Of a DNA stretch of 64,000 nt, positions 24,310-32,563 are shown piece by piece; positions within the stretch are counted from its first letter, which is position 1, and each line of letters starts with the position of its first letter. The notes beneath the pieces are model-generated. The model did not search any database, was not told where the DNA came from, and was given only the letters and a program-made list of their open reading frames with translations. The stretch is taken from contig NZ_AOMD01000011.1 of assembly GCF_000336915.1 (NCBI RefSeq), forward strand, positions 36,946 through 100,945, given 5' to 3'. This DNA comes from Halococcus saccharolyticus DSM 5350 (GTDB taxonomy: Archaea > Halobacteriota > Halobacteria > Halobacteriales > Halococcaceae). The position numbers were made by a program, and so were the translations under genes.

Positions 24310-25005
24310 ATGCCGAGCGCGAAGGCAGAGGATTACATCAAAGCGGTGTACCAGCTCCAAGACGGTGACGAGCCGGTCGCCACGTCGGACGTCGCCGATG
24401 CGCTTGGCGTCACAGCACCGACGGTGACAGCGACGATGAAGCGGCTCCAAGAACAGGGGCTCGTCGAGCGCGAGGAGTACAAAGGCGTGCGACTGACCGC
24501 TGAGGGGGAGCTGGTCGCGCTCGAAACTATCCGCCATCACCGACTGCTCGAACTGTTTCTCACTGAGCATCTCGGGTACGACTGGACCGAGGTTCATGAC
24601 GAGGCCGACCAGCTCGAACATCACATCAGCGAGCGGCTCGAAACCGAACTCGCAGCCGTCCTCGAGAACCCGAGCGCCGACCCTCACGGCGCGCCGATTC
24701 CGACCGAAGACCTCGAACCCACCGACGCCGACGACGATCCGCTCTCGGAGTACGACGAGGGTGAGACGGTGATCGTCACACAAGTGGCCGACAGCGACGC
24801 GGAGGTGCTCGACTACCTCGCCGACGCCGGCATCACGCCCGGTACACGTCTCGATATCACCGAGATCGCGCCGTTCGGGATGCTTACTGTCGCGTCCGAC
24901 GACGCCGACGATACAGTCTCGCTCCCCAAAGAAATCGCGACCGCCATCCGCGTTCGCGATACCGATTCCGAGGCTCCCGATAACGGGATGACGCTGACCA
25001 GCTGA
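24310..25005 (+). CDS. DtxR/MntR/SirR-family metal-dependent repressor
   Basis: 231 residues. The N-terminal winged helix is AEDYIKAVYQLQDGD then VADALGVTAPTVTATMKRLQ. The dimerisation and metal-binding helices are RHHRLLELFLTEHLGYDW and HDEADQLEHHIS. The C-terminal FeoA/SH3-like domain starts near residue 150 (EGETVIVTQVAD...). Members sense Fe2+ or Mn2+ and repress uptake genes. Its setting beside nickel, metal and zinc transporters fits metal control. Its own promoter carries a TTTAGTAGC box, possibly autoregulated. Confidence 0.9.
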   Translation: MPSAKAEDYIKAVYQLQDGDEPVATSDVADALGVTAPTVTATMKRLQEQGLVEREEYKGVRLTAEGELVALETIRHHRLLELFLTEHLGYDWTEVHDEADQLEHHISERLETELAAVLENPSADPHGAPIPTEDLEPTDADDDPLSEYDEGETVIVTQVADSDAEVLDYLADAGITPGTRLDITEIAPFGMLTVASDDADDTVSLPKEIATAIRVRDTDSEAPDNGMTLTS

Positions 25006-25052
25006 TCCCATCGTCATCCCGACGCGACCGATCTCTGCACCGACGGTCGGCA

Positions 25053-25868
25053 TCAGAGAACCCCGAGAACGAATCCCACGCCCATGGTGACGAGGACGAC
25101 GGCGGAAAACAGCGGGAAGTACTCTGCAACGCCTTCCATCCGCTCCTCGTACTGCTGGTACCCCGCGATCAACACCATCGTGAGCCCGACGAGGGCGACG
25201 AGAACGGCGAGCGCATAGGTCATCATCAGTTCGAGACACCGGTCGGAGCCCAAACAGAGACCGATGATCTCGAACTCCTCTTCGTGGGCGAACCCGAGCA
25301 CGAACGCCGTCCAGACGATTCCGGACAGATTCTGTGCCCCATCTCCTTCGATCGAGGAGCGGTCGTGGGAGTGTCCGCCGCCCCGGAAGACGCGCTTCAC
25401 TCGTTCGGTCACTCCCGACGTTTCTGCGTCCCCGTGATCGTGACGATCGTCCTCGTGGTGGTGGTGATCCTCGTGGTGCTCGTGCTGGTCGTGGTTATGA
25501 CCGTGATCGTGGGTGTGGTCGTGTCCGTGACCGGAGCTGTACTCACGAATTCCGAGAAGGATGAGCAAACATCCCGCGACGAGACTGACGGGCCCGCCGA
25601 TCTGGACACCGAGAACCGAAACGGGATCGTTGATCTGGGTCAGATCGAAATACGATTTGGCGAGGAAGAACACGGCGACCACGGCGAGCGAACTCACGAG
25701 ATGTCCGAGTCCCAACAACGAGCTCGCGACGAAACCGCTCCACCACTTGTTCGAGCGGTTGAGGGCGTGGGCTGCGGCGATCGGCCACCCGTGTCCGGGT
25801 TCGGCTCCGTGGATCAGGCCGAGAACGGTCGCCCCGAGAAAGAGGGCGAAGGGTTCGCCTCCGGCCAT
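25053..25868 (-). CDS. NicO/RcnA-like nickel-cobalt permease
   Basis: 271 residues with about six transmembrane segments. HGAEPGHGWPIAAAHALN carries the metal-binding His motif of NicO-type proteins, and the FAHEEEFEI segment is its second-half counterpart. A cytoplasmic loop from about residue 112 to 148 is extremely rich in His and Asp (DHHHHEDDRHDHGD), as in RcnA-type metal exporters. Import or export cannot be told from sequence. It is divergent from nikR, which probably controls it. Confidence 0.85.
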   Translation of the reverse strand: MAGGEPFALFLGATVLGLIHGAEPGHGWPIAAAHALNRSNKWWSGFVASSLLGLGHLVSSLAVVAVFFLAKSYFDLTQINDPVSVLGVQIGGPVSLVAGCLLILLGIREYSSGHGHDHTHDHGHNHDQHEHHEDHHHHEDDRHDHGDAETSGVTERVKRVFRGGGHSHDRSSIEGDGAQNLSGIVWTAFVLGFAHEEEFEIIGLCLGSDRCLELMMTYALAVLVALVGLTMVLIAGYQQYEERMEGVAEYFPLFSAVVLVTMGVGFVLGVL

Positions 25869-25904
25869 TTCATCGGTAGATGTGGATCTCCGTGTAAAGC
25901 GATT

Positions 25905-25935
25905 GTTATGGTCGATTCGGAGAGATCGTAATAAC
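25905..25935. promoter_or_regulatory. Candidate NikR operator between permease and nikR
   Basis: GTTAT (25905-25909) and ATAAC (25931-25935) flank 21 bases that contain imperfectly mirrored TCGAT and ATCGT. The classical NikR operator is GTATGA-N16-TCATAC, so only the layout and dyad symmetry agree. It sits 36 bases upstream of both divergent starts and could serve both. Confidence 0.4.
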
Positions 25936-25970
25936 GGAGGCTAAAGACCGCGGAGTCCGAACGGCGATCT

Positions 25971-26363
25971 ATGCGGACGAGTGTGAACATCCCCGAGGAA
26001 GTTCTGGGAACGTTCGACGAGACGTGGCAAACCCAAGGGATGGAATCACGATCGCGTGCGGTCAGGGAAGCGATCCACGAGTACGTGGAGCGACACACCA
26101 CTCTCGAAGAGATCGACGGTGACGCCGTCGCTGCCATTGCGTTCGACTACGAACATACGCTGATCATCGAGGAACTCCACACACTCCAACACGAGTTTGA
26201 GGACGTGATCGCGACGACCCATCACCTCCACCAGGGGGAGTGGTGTCTCGAATCGGTTTTCTGTCACGGGCCGGCCGACCGAATCCGCGAACTCGTCTAC
26301 CAACTGCGGGATTTCGATGCCGTCGGTCGCGTCAACGTCACGTTCCTACAGCCGACACAATAA
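25971..26363 (+). CDS. nikR: Nickel-responsive regulator NikR
   Basis: 130 residues. The N-terminal ribbon-helix-helix (MRTSVNIPEEVLGTF; SRSRAVREAIHEYV) binds DNA. The C-terminal ACT-like domain (from about residue 50) carries nickel ligands in the family order: His74 (LQH), His85 and His87 (HHLH), and Cys92 (EWCLE). The His87-to-Cys spacing is one residue shorter than in E. coli NikR. With nickel it would repress the divergent permease. Confidence 0.88.
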   Translation: MRTSVNIPEEVLGTFDETWQTQGMESRSRAVREAIHEYVERHTTLEEIDGDAVAAIAFDYEHTLIIEELHTLQHEFEDVIATTHHLHQGEWCLESVFCHGPADRIRELVYQLRDFDAVGRVNVTFLQPTQ

Positions 26364-26670
26364 CACACGCTCGTTGGTCCCGGAAACGGTTTCGGACGCG
26401 TTTCCAGGGGGGAAGGAGGTACTCCGTCTTTCCCGATCCCTCGGAAGTTAGATGGTCCACGACAGCGAATCGTTACCGAAGCGTACCGCTCTGTCAGTGG
26501 GTTTACTAACTATCCTCGATCCACTGTTCCGGTAGCGGTCGTGTCAGCATTCGCGTGGATAACTCCCAGCAGCCGTTGGAGCTTCCAGTCGATCGGCAGC
26601 GTTTAGCCTAATCTAATTCAATACTTAGTGCGGAACCTTTATTGCCTTTGCAGCTACACTCTCGTGTGAG
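26364..26670. other. Intergenic region before the metal transporter
   Basis: Noncoding. It holds TTTAGCCTAATCTAA (26602-26616), which resembles one half of a DtxR-type operator, and ACCTTTATTGCC (26635-26646), a TATA-like box placed 27-30 bases before the ATG of the leader ORF at 26671. Nothing else recognisable. Confidence 0.45.
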
Positions 26671-26754
26671 ATGAACGGTATACTTCGTGTTAGCTCACGT
26701 TTCGGTTCCAGCTTCGAGGGCTGGAACCGTCGTGAAGGAGTGGCGGAGCGGTGA
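26671..26754 (+). CDS. 27-codon leader ORF with internal hairpin
   Basis: The ORF MNGILRVSSRFGSSFEGWNR continues to a TGA at 26752-26754 that overlaps the GTG start of the transporter (GTGA). A TATA box about 28 bases upstream predicts a message beginning at or near its ATG. Within it CGGTTCCAGC (26703-26712) pairs with GCTGGAACCG (26720-26729) around a 7-base loop. The layout suggests translational coupling or attenuation. No motif in the peptide. Confidence 0.5.
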   Translation: MNGILRVSSRFGSSFEGWNRREGVAER

Positions 26755-28004
26755 TCGCCCTCCAACTCGGCCTACCGGAGGGCCTCGGTATCCTCGTCGG
26801 TTCCTGGCGCGAAGCATTCGTCCAGGTCTCGGCGTTCGTCGGCGCGACGATTCTCCTGTTCAGTCTCGTCCAGTATCGGTTCGATGGCCAACTTACCGAA
26901 TGGCTCGAGGCGAACGAACGCGCCCAACCGCTCACCGGTGCGCTGCTCGGGCTGACGCCGGGCTGTGGCGGTGCCATCATCGCGATGCCGCTGTACATCC
27001 GTGGGACGGTTAGCTTCGGGACCGTCGTCGCAGCCCTTGCAGCAACCGCGGGCGACTCGGCGTTCATCATCCTCGCGCTCGCTCCCGAAGCGGCACTGTA
27101 CGCCTACGGGCTCGCGTTCGTCGCGGCGGTCCTGTTCGGCTACGCCATCGACATCTTCGGGCTCGGTGTCGGCTACGTCGACAACGCGGTCGAGCGCATC
27201 GGTCGTCCGATGACTGACGGCGGGTTTTCGACAACGAGTGTCGCTCAGGGCGGCCCGAGCATTGCCGACTACGACGGTCCTGACCACCACGACCACGATC
27301 ACGGCAGCGATATGCCGAGCTATCTGCCGAACTCCCGGCTGCTCGAACGCGCGAGTCATGCCGTCCACGTCCTATGGTGGACGGTCCTCGCGGGCGCGCT
27401 CGTCGCCGGTGTGCTCTATCTCGCGAAAGGTGCACAGGAGCCCGCATGGGAGATCGCGCCCACGTACGACGGTCTGTTCACGATGGCTGGCCTCCTCGGT
27501 ACCACGCTGTCGTTCTATCTCTACTTCATCGGCCGCCACTACATCGGCGAGGGCGAGACCGGCCGCGTCATGGATTCGTTCGACAGCCTCTACAAGACCT
27601 TCCAGCACTCCGCGATGGAGACCGCGATGGTGACCGTCTGGGTCGTTGCCGGCTACTTGCTCTACGAGTACGGGCTCTTACTTACGGGGCTGGATATCGC
27701 CGGGCTCGCGGCAGCCGCGGGTATTCTTGCCCCGATCGCGGGCGCGGCCCTCGGCCTCATCCCCGGCTGTGCGGCCCACATCGTGTTCGCACAGCTGTAC
27801 GCCCTCGAAGAGGCGATCCCCTTCTCGGCGCTCGTCGCCAACGCCATCAGTCAGGACGGCGACGCGCTGTTCCCGCTGATGGCGATCGATATGAAGGCCG
27901 CCATCATCGCGACCATCTACACCACGATCCCAGGGGTCATCGTCGGCGTCCTCGTCTACTACTTCTGGCCATATGCTCAGTTCGGCTTCGGGGTGATCGG
28001 ATGA
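26751..28004 (+). CDS. Putative manganese/heavy-metal transporter (PF11449, ArsP_2-like)
   Basis: 417 residues, ten or so transmembrane segments in two internally related halves, each with a GLxPGC motif (GLTPGCGGAIIAMPLYI and GLIPGCAAHIVFAQLY). A His-rich loop (DHHDHDHGSD) lies between them. The family is annotated as putative manganese transporter or 10TM heavy-metal exporter; the direction and metal are unproven. The start is GTG with GGAG at 26737-26740. A 23-codon ORF and uspA follow. Confidence 0.85.
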   Translation: MIALQLGLPEGLGILVGSWREAFVQVSAFVGATILLFSLVQYRFDGQLTEWLEANERAQPLTGALLGLTPGCGGAIIAMPLYIRGTVSFGTVVAALAATAGDSAFIILALAPEAALYAYGLAFVAAVLFGYAIDIFGLGVGYVDNAVERIGRPMTDGGFSTTSVAQGGPSIADYDGPDHHDHDHGSDMPSYLPNSRLLERASHAVHVLWWTVLAGALVAGVLYLAKGAQEPAWEIAPTYDGLFTMAGLLGTTLSFYLYFIGRHYIGEGETGRVMDSFDSLYKTFQHSAMETAMVTVWVVAGYLLYEYGLLLTGLDIAGLAAAAGILAPIAGAALGLIPGCAAHIVFAQLYALEEAIPFSALVANAISQDGDALFPLMAIDMKAAIIATIYTTIPGVIVGVLVYYFWPYAQFGFGVIG

Positions 28005-28072
28005 CGGTCGTTCCGATTCACGACACCGGCGATGGAAGACCGGCGCGAACGAACTGTGTGAGGGGTGACTGA
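28001..28072 (+). CDS. Possible 23-residue micro-ORF bridging transporter and UspA
   Basis: Starts ATGA overlapping the transporter stop (28001-28004), reads MTVVPIHDTGDGRPAR and onwards, and ends TGA 28070-28072 inside the uspA start region. It would keep ribosomes coupled from the transporter to uspA. No motif. May be chance. Confidence 0.25.
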   Translation: MTVVPIHDTGDGRPARTNCVRGD

Positions 28073-28523
28073 CGTGTACGAGCGTATCCTCGTCCCGACC
28101 GATGGGAGCGATCCCGCAACCGCTGCGGTCCAGCACGCGCTCGAGCTCGCCACCCAGCACGATGCGATCCTCCACGCCCTGTTCGTCATCGACACCGACA
28201 AGAGCTGGTTGATGGTCTCGCGAACCGAGGTCGACGACGCGATCAGGGACATCGGGCAGGAGACCAGCAAACAAGTCCTCGGCGAGGTCGAAGCCACGGC
28301 TGCGGACGCTGGTGTCGAACTTGTCACGGAGGTTCTCGAGGGAACGACCGACGAGCGAATTCTCACGTGTGCCGCCGACGACGGCGCGGATCTCATCGTG
28401 ATGGGGACGCATGGCCACTCGGGGCTCCAACGCCGTCTCCTCGGGAGCGTCACCGAGCGGGTCATTCGAGGAGCCGATGTCCCCGTCATGGCGGTCAGTA
28501 CTGACGACGGAGACGCCACCTGA
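28065..28523 (+). CDS. Universal stress protein (UspA family)
   Basis: 152 residues. The Rossmann-like fold starts ERILVPTDGSDPATAAVQHA and contains the ATP-binding GTHGHSGLQRRLLGSVTERV with final DVPVMAV. USPs bind ATP and modulate stress responses or partner transporters. The start is GTG at 28065, with a second in-frame GTG at 28074 also possible. It is probably co-transcribed with the metal transporter, as USPs next to transporters often are. Confidence 0.9.
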   Translation: MTDVYERILVPTDGSDPATAAVQHALELATQHDAILHALFVIDTDKSWLMVSRTEVDDAIRDIGQETSKQVLGEVEATAADAGVELVTEVLEGTTDERILTCAADDGADLIVMGTHGHSGLQRRLLGSVTERVIRGADVPVMAVSTDDGDAT

Positions 28524-28599
28524 AACGACCTGATTACTATCTCAGAGGCAATCTATTAACAATTACTACCATCAAAGCCGACTATCTTGGCAGTTAAGT

Positions 28600-28608
28600 T
28601 CATAAAAA
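28600..28608 (+). promoter_or_regulatory. TATA box of the metal ATPase gene
   Basis: TTCATAAAAA (28599-28608) is centred about 24 bases before the ATG at 28629, choosing that start over the longer in-frame one at 28587, which lies upstream of the box. Confidence 0.55.
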
Positions 28609-28628
28609 TGCGGTTCGTAGCGTCGGTA

Positions 28629-30971
28629 ATGGACTCGGGCGAAACGACCACGAAACTCTCCGTTCCGCGGATGGACTGTCCCTCGTGTGCGGGCAAAGTC
28701 GAGAACGCCCTCGACCGACTCGCCGGCGTCTCGACGTACGAAACCCAACCGACAACTGGCAAGGTAGCCGTCACCTACGACGTAACGTCCGTTGAGGAAA
28801 CGGATGTCGTAACTGCCATCGAGAGCGCCGGCTACGACGTCACCGATACGACGAGCGAGGGAACGACCGGCGGCGACGCGGCCGATTCGAACGACAGTAT
28901 CTGGACGAGTTCGCGCGCACTCAAGACGTGGATCAGTGGGGGTTTTCTCGCGCTCGGTCTCCTCTTCGAGTTCTTTCTGACGGCACAGAACGCCGCGGTC
29001 GGGATGATATTCGGGAGTGAGCTCCTCGTCGCAGATCTCCTGTTTCTGATCGGCGTTGCGGTCGGGGGCCAGGAAATCCTTCGTAATGGCTACTACTCGG
29101 CGCGAAATCTCAATCTCGACATCGATTTCCTGATGTCGATCGCCATCCTCGGCGCGTTGATCGCGAGTCTCGCGTTCGGCGAGGCGCTCTACTTCGAGGC
29201 CGCGACGCTCGCGTTCCTGTTCAGCGTCGCCGAGTTGCTCGAACGCTCCTCGATGGACCAGGCCCGTAACTCGCTTCAGGAACTCATGGATCTCTCGCCG
29301 AACGAGGCGACCGTCAAACGCGACACCGGGGCGTCGGAGACGCCCCGAGCAGACGGCGAAGCCGTCGACGACGGCGAGGAGACGGTCCTGGTCGAAGACG
29401 TCTCGGTCGGCGATGTCGTGGTGGTACGACCTGGCGAAAAAATCCCGATGGACGGCGACGTGATCGACGGAGAGAGCGCGGTCAACCAGGCCCCGATCAC
29501 CGGTGAGAGCGTCCCAGTCGACAAGACCACCGACGACGAGGTCTACGCCGGCACAATCAATGAGGAGGGCTACCTCGAGATCCAGGTCACGTCGGAAGCC
29601 GCGGACAATACCCTCTCGCGAATCGTCGAAATGGTCGAGGATGCCCAGTCGAACAAGACCGAGCGCGAGCAGTTCGTTGAGCGGTTCTCGGCGTGGTACA
29701 CGCCTGTGGTCGTCGCCTTTGCCGTCCTCGTTACGCTCGGGAGCCCGTTCGTTCTCGGAACCGCGTGGTCGACCGCCGTGGTCTACGGCCTGACGCTCCT
29801 CGTCCTTGCGTGTCCGTGCGCGTTCGTGATCTCGACGCCCGTTTCGGTGGTGTCGGGGATCACGAGCGCGGCCGACAACGGCGTGCTCATCAAGGGTGGC
29901 AACCACCTCGAAGCGATGGGCGCGGTCGACGTCGTCGCGTTCGACAAAACCGGCACACTCACGAAGGGTGAACTCACCGTGACCGACATCGTCCCGCTCC
30001 ACGGCAACTCCGAGGAGGACGTCCTCCGATGCGCTCGCGGTCTCGAAGCGCGCAGCGAGCACCCGATCGGCGAGGCAATCGTCGCCGAGGCCGGGAGCGC
30101 GGACGTCACCGAGCGCGAGATCGACGACTTCGAGGCCATCACGGGCAAGGGAGTGCGGGCGGAGCTCGACGGCACGCCACACTTTGCCGGGAAACCCGGC
30201 TTGTTCGACGACCTCGGTTTCGATCTCTCACATGTCCACACGACGACCGACGGTGGCGTCGTGACCCGGACGACACGCCGACTCTGTGAGCAGAACAACT
30301 GCCTCGACTTACTGGAGGAGACGGTGCCCGAACTCCAGTCCGAGGGCAAGACCGTGGTGCTCGTCGGTACGGAGGACGAGATCGAGGGCGTCGTCGCCGT
30401 CGCGGACGAAGTGCGCCCTGCGGCGAAGCGGACCATCGCGCGCCTCCACGAGCTCGGTGTCGAGCGGACGGTGATGCTCACGGGTGACAACGACCGCACT
30501 GCGCGGGCGATCGCCGACGAAGTCAGTGTCGACGAGCACCGCGCGGAGCTTCTCCCCGACGAGAAAGTCGAAGTTATCGAGAAACTTGTCGAAGAACATG
30601 ACGGCGTCGCGATGGTGGGCGACGGCATCAACGACGCGCCGGCGCTCGCGACCGCGACGGTCGGGGTCGCAATGGGCGCGGCCGGCACCGATACGGCGCT
30701 CGAAACTGCCGACATCGCGCTGATGGGCGACGATCTCGCGAAACTCCCCTACCTCTACGAACTCGCGAACGACGCGAACGCCGTCATCCGCCAGAACATC
30801 GTTGGCAGCCTCCTCGTCAAGGCCGGACTCGCGGTCGCGGTTCCGTTCGGCTATGTTCCGATCTGGTTGGCGGTGCTCGCTGGTGACGCCGGAATGACTG
30901 TCGGCGTGACTGGCAACGCGATGCGGCTCTCACGGATTCGGCCGGACACCGCGACCGATACAGTCGAATAG
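28629..30971 (+). CDS. P1B-type heavy-metal ATPase, Zn/Cd/Pb class (ZntA-like)
   Basis: 780 residues. One N-terminal HMA domain has MDCPSC (Cys17, Cys20). The core has TGES, the membrane motif CPC, the phosphorylated Asp439 in DKTGTLT, SEHPIGE for ATP binding, and GDGINDAPA. Near the end AGDAGMTVGVT has the Asp of the P1B-2 (Zn/Cd/Pb) class, so it would pump divalent metals out. An unusual CEQNNC lies in the nucleotide-binding domain. It is the last metal gene of the block. Confidence 0.93.
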   Translation: MDSGETTTKLSVPRMDCPSCAGKVENALDRLAGVSTYETQPTTGKVAVTYDVTSVEETDVVTAIESAGYDVTDTTSEGTTGGDAADSNDSIWTSSRALKTWISGGFLALGLLFEFFLTAQNAAVGMIFGSELLVADLLFLIGVAVGGQEILRNGYYSARNLNLDIDFLMSIAILGALIASLAFGEALYFEAATLAFLFSVAELLERSSMDQARNSLQELMDLSPNEATVKRDTGASETPRADGEAVDDGEETVLVEDVSVGDVVVVRPGEKIPMDGDVIDGESAVNQAPITGESVPVDKTTDDEVYAGTINEEGYLEIQVTSEAADNTLSRIVEMVEDAQSNKTEREQFVERFSAWYTPVVVAFAVLVTLGSPFVLGTAWSTAVVYGLTLLVLACPCAFVISTPVSVVSGITSAADNGVLIKGGNHLEAMGAVDVVAFDKTGTLTKGELTVTDIVPLHGNSEEDVLRCARGLEARSEHPIGEAIVAEAGSADVTEREIDDFEAITGKGVRAELDGTPHFAGKPGLFDDLGFDLSHVHTTTDGGVVTRTTRRLCEQNNCLDLLEETVPELQSEGKTVVLVGTEDEIEGVVAVADEVRPAAKRTIARLHELGVERTVMLTGDNDRTARAIADEVSVDEHRAELLPDEKVEVIEKLVEEHDGVAMVGDGINDAPALATATVGVAMGAAGTDTALETADIALMGDDLAKLPYLYELANDANAVIRQNIVGSLLVKAGLAVAVPFGYVPIWLAVLAGDAGMTVGVTGNAMRLSRIRPDTATDTVE

Positions 30972-30988
30972 AGCGAGTGACGTCGGGG

Positions 30989-31807
30989 CTACCCATTGTT
31001 CTCCGACTCGGATTCGGCACCGAATCGGTCACCGCCGCGGACGACGTGGCTGTACTTCAGCAACGCGACGAAGGTCGTTCCGCCGATCGCATTGCCAGCG
31101 GTTGCGACAGCGAGGAACCTGCCGTACTCGGCCAAACCGACGGTCGTCGTGCCGAAGAGACCAAGCAGGACCTCGATGTTTCCGGCGATGCTGTGTGGAA
31201 GATGCGTGAACCCGATGACGAACGTGATGAGCCAGACGAAAAACACCCGGCTGATGGTCTCTTGGGCGGCGGCGACGAGCCACGAAACCAACCCCATGAG
31301 CCAGCCAGCCAACAGCGCGCCACCGAACAGCGTCACCGACGCGGGCGCGATCAGCGGCGTGGCTATCGCGCCGAACGCAGCCGGCTCCGTGATACCGAAC
31401 GCGGGCCCGACTACGACGGCAACCGCGGCGAAGACGAGGCCGCCGATCAGGTTGGCGAGGTAGACGATCCCCCACAGGCGACCGAGTCGTGTGACCGCTG
31501 CTCGTCGGTCGAGCACCGGTAGGACCGCGAGCGTCGTGTATTCGGTGAACAGCTCCGTTCGCCCGAGGATCACGAACACGAATCCGATGGTGTACGCGTT
31601 CGCCACGAGCAACTGCTCGACGAGCGCCGAACCACTCCCCCCGAGGAGGGTCAGTGCCGCCGCGGCAACCAGGGGTCCGAACCCGAGATCCAACCCGGCA
31701 GAGAGGCCCGACAGAAACAGTCCATCGGCCGATCGTTGCAGTTGGGTGAGTCCCTCCTCGATCTGCTGTCGCAGAATGTGCTTCGAACTGGTTTGTGTGT
31801 GCTCCAT
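30989..31807 (-). CDS. Formate/nitrite transporter (FNT) family channel
   Basis: 272 residues with about six transmembrane segments. LFLSGLSAGLDLGFGPL and TYTIGFVFVILGRTELFTEYT-type blocks match FNT helices; NAIGGTTFVALLKYSHVV is the last one. FNT proteins are pentameric channels for formate, nitrite or hydrosulfide, and this subtype is not determined. The start is MEHTQTSSKH; a 70-residue upstream extension is basic and non-conserved. It converges on the ATPase gene. Confidence 0.88.
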   Translation of the reverse strand: MEHTQTSSKHILRQQIEEGLTQLQRSADGLFLSGLSAGLDLGFGPLVAAAALTLLGGSGSALVEQLLVANAYTIGFVFVILGRTELFTEYTTLAVLPVLDRRAAVTRLGRLWGIVYLANLIGGLVFAAVAVVVGPAFGITEPAAFGAIATPLIAPASVTLFGGALLAGWLMGLVSWLVAAAQETISRVFFVWLITFVIGFTHLPHSIAGNIEVLLGLFGTTTVGLAEYGRFLAVATAGNAIGGTTFVALLKYSHVVRGGDRFGAESESENNG

Positions 31808-32080
31808 GTGTGGTGTACCTGCATTCCGGAATCGGCATCGGCCGCTGCCATCGGTATCGCGGTGGCTGATGGCGCAGTTTCGCTGCCGGTCGAGGATCGT
31901 GGCGACGACGGACTCGCCGCTCTCCGGTCCGGGAATCATCCACGCCCACTCGGCGGACGCGTCGTCCGGACCCGCGCTTCGTCTCGATCGTGTGACTCCG
32001 GGCGGAAAGACGGTCACACCGTTGTCGAAAAATTCAGTATCCCTCTGGAAATTTTGGTTCGGCGGCGAGGGCTCTCGGGG

Positions 32081-32494
32081 TCAGAACGAGATGTGTGACG
32101 TCGAACTCGGGTCGTCGTCGCCGACGCCGCCGTCGTGCAGATACGTGTAGTTGTCGTCGGTCAGGAACGCACTGCCGTCGGCGACGGTGATCTCGACCGA
32201 CGGGAGCGTCGTCCCGGCGGCCTCCCCGTTGTCACACTCGCCGGAACAGGCGTCGAACATCGAGCCGTGTTTCGGGCAGATGATCTCCCCGTCGCGCATC
32301 GCTGCCCCCGCTCCGCGGTCGAGACGCTGGTTCTCGTGGGTACAGTTGTTGACCCAGCCTTCGATACCGGGCTCGTCGTCACAGCGGACGAGGATGAGTT
32401 CCTGCTCGTTGGTGAACGCATCCTCCGCCGTGAACAGATAGGAACCGACGTCGGGTACGTCGGCGATGTCGGCGATGTGTGCTCCATCGGGCAT
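32081..32494 (-). CDS. Rieske [2Fe-2S] domain protein
   Basis: 137 residues, a single Rieske ferredoxin-type domain. CTHENQRLDRG and CPKHGSMFD give the cluster ligands Cys51, His53, Cys73 and His76. Such small proteins act as electron carriers or nitrite-reductase-like small subunits; no oxygenase partner is nearby. The ATG at 32494 has ACTTTACAG about 27 bases upstream, so the longer start at 32536 is unlikely. The FNT gene is downstream on the same strand. Confidence 0.9.
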   Translation of the reverse strand: MPDGAHIADIADVPDVGSYLFTAEDAFTNEQELILVRCDDEPGIEGWVNNCTHENQRLDRGAGAAMRDGEIICPKHGSMFDACSGECDNGEAAGTTLPSVEITVADGSAFLTDDNYTYLHDGGVGDDDPSSTSHISF

Positions 32495-32563
32495 TGCCCG
32501 AGAGACGTGCGTTCGCTGTAAAGTTGTGGCGCTCACCGGCCATCCAGTGCCGGCGAGGGCGTT

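Noticed and set aside
28572-30182. 536-codon ORF on the minus strand
   Set aside because: Mirror of the P-type ATPase gene.
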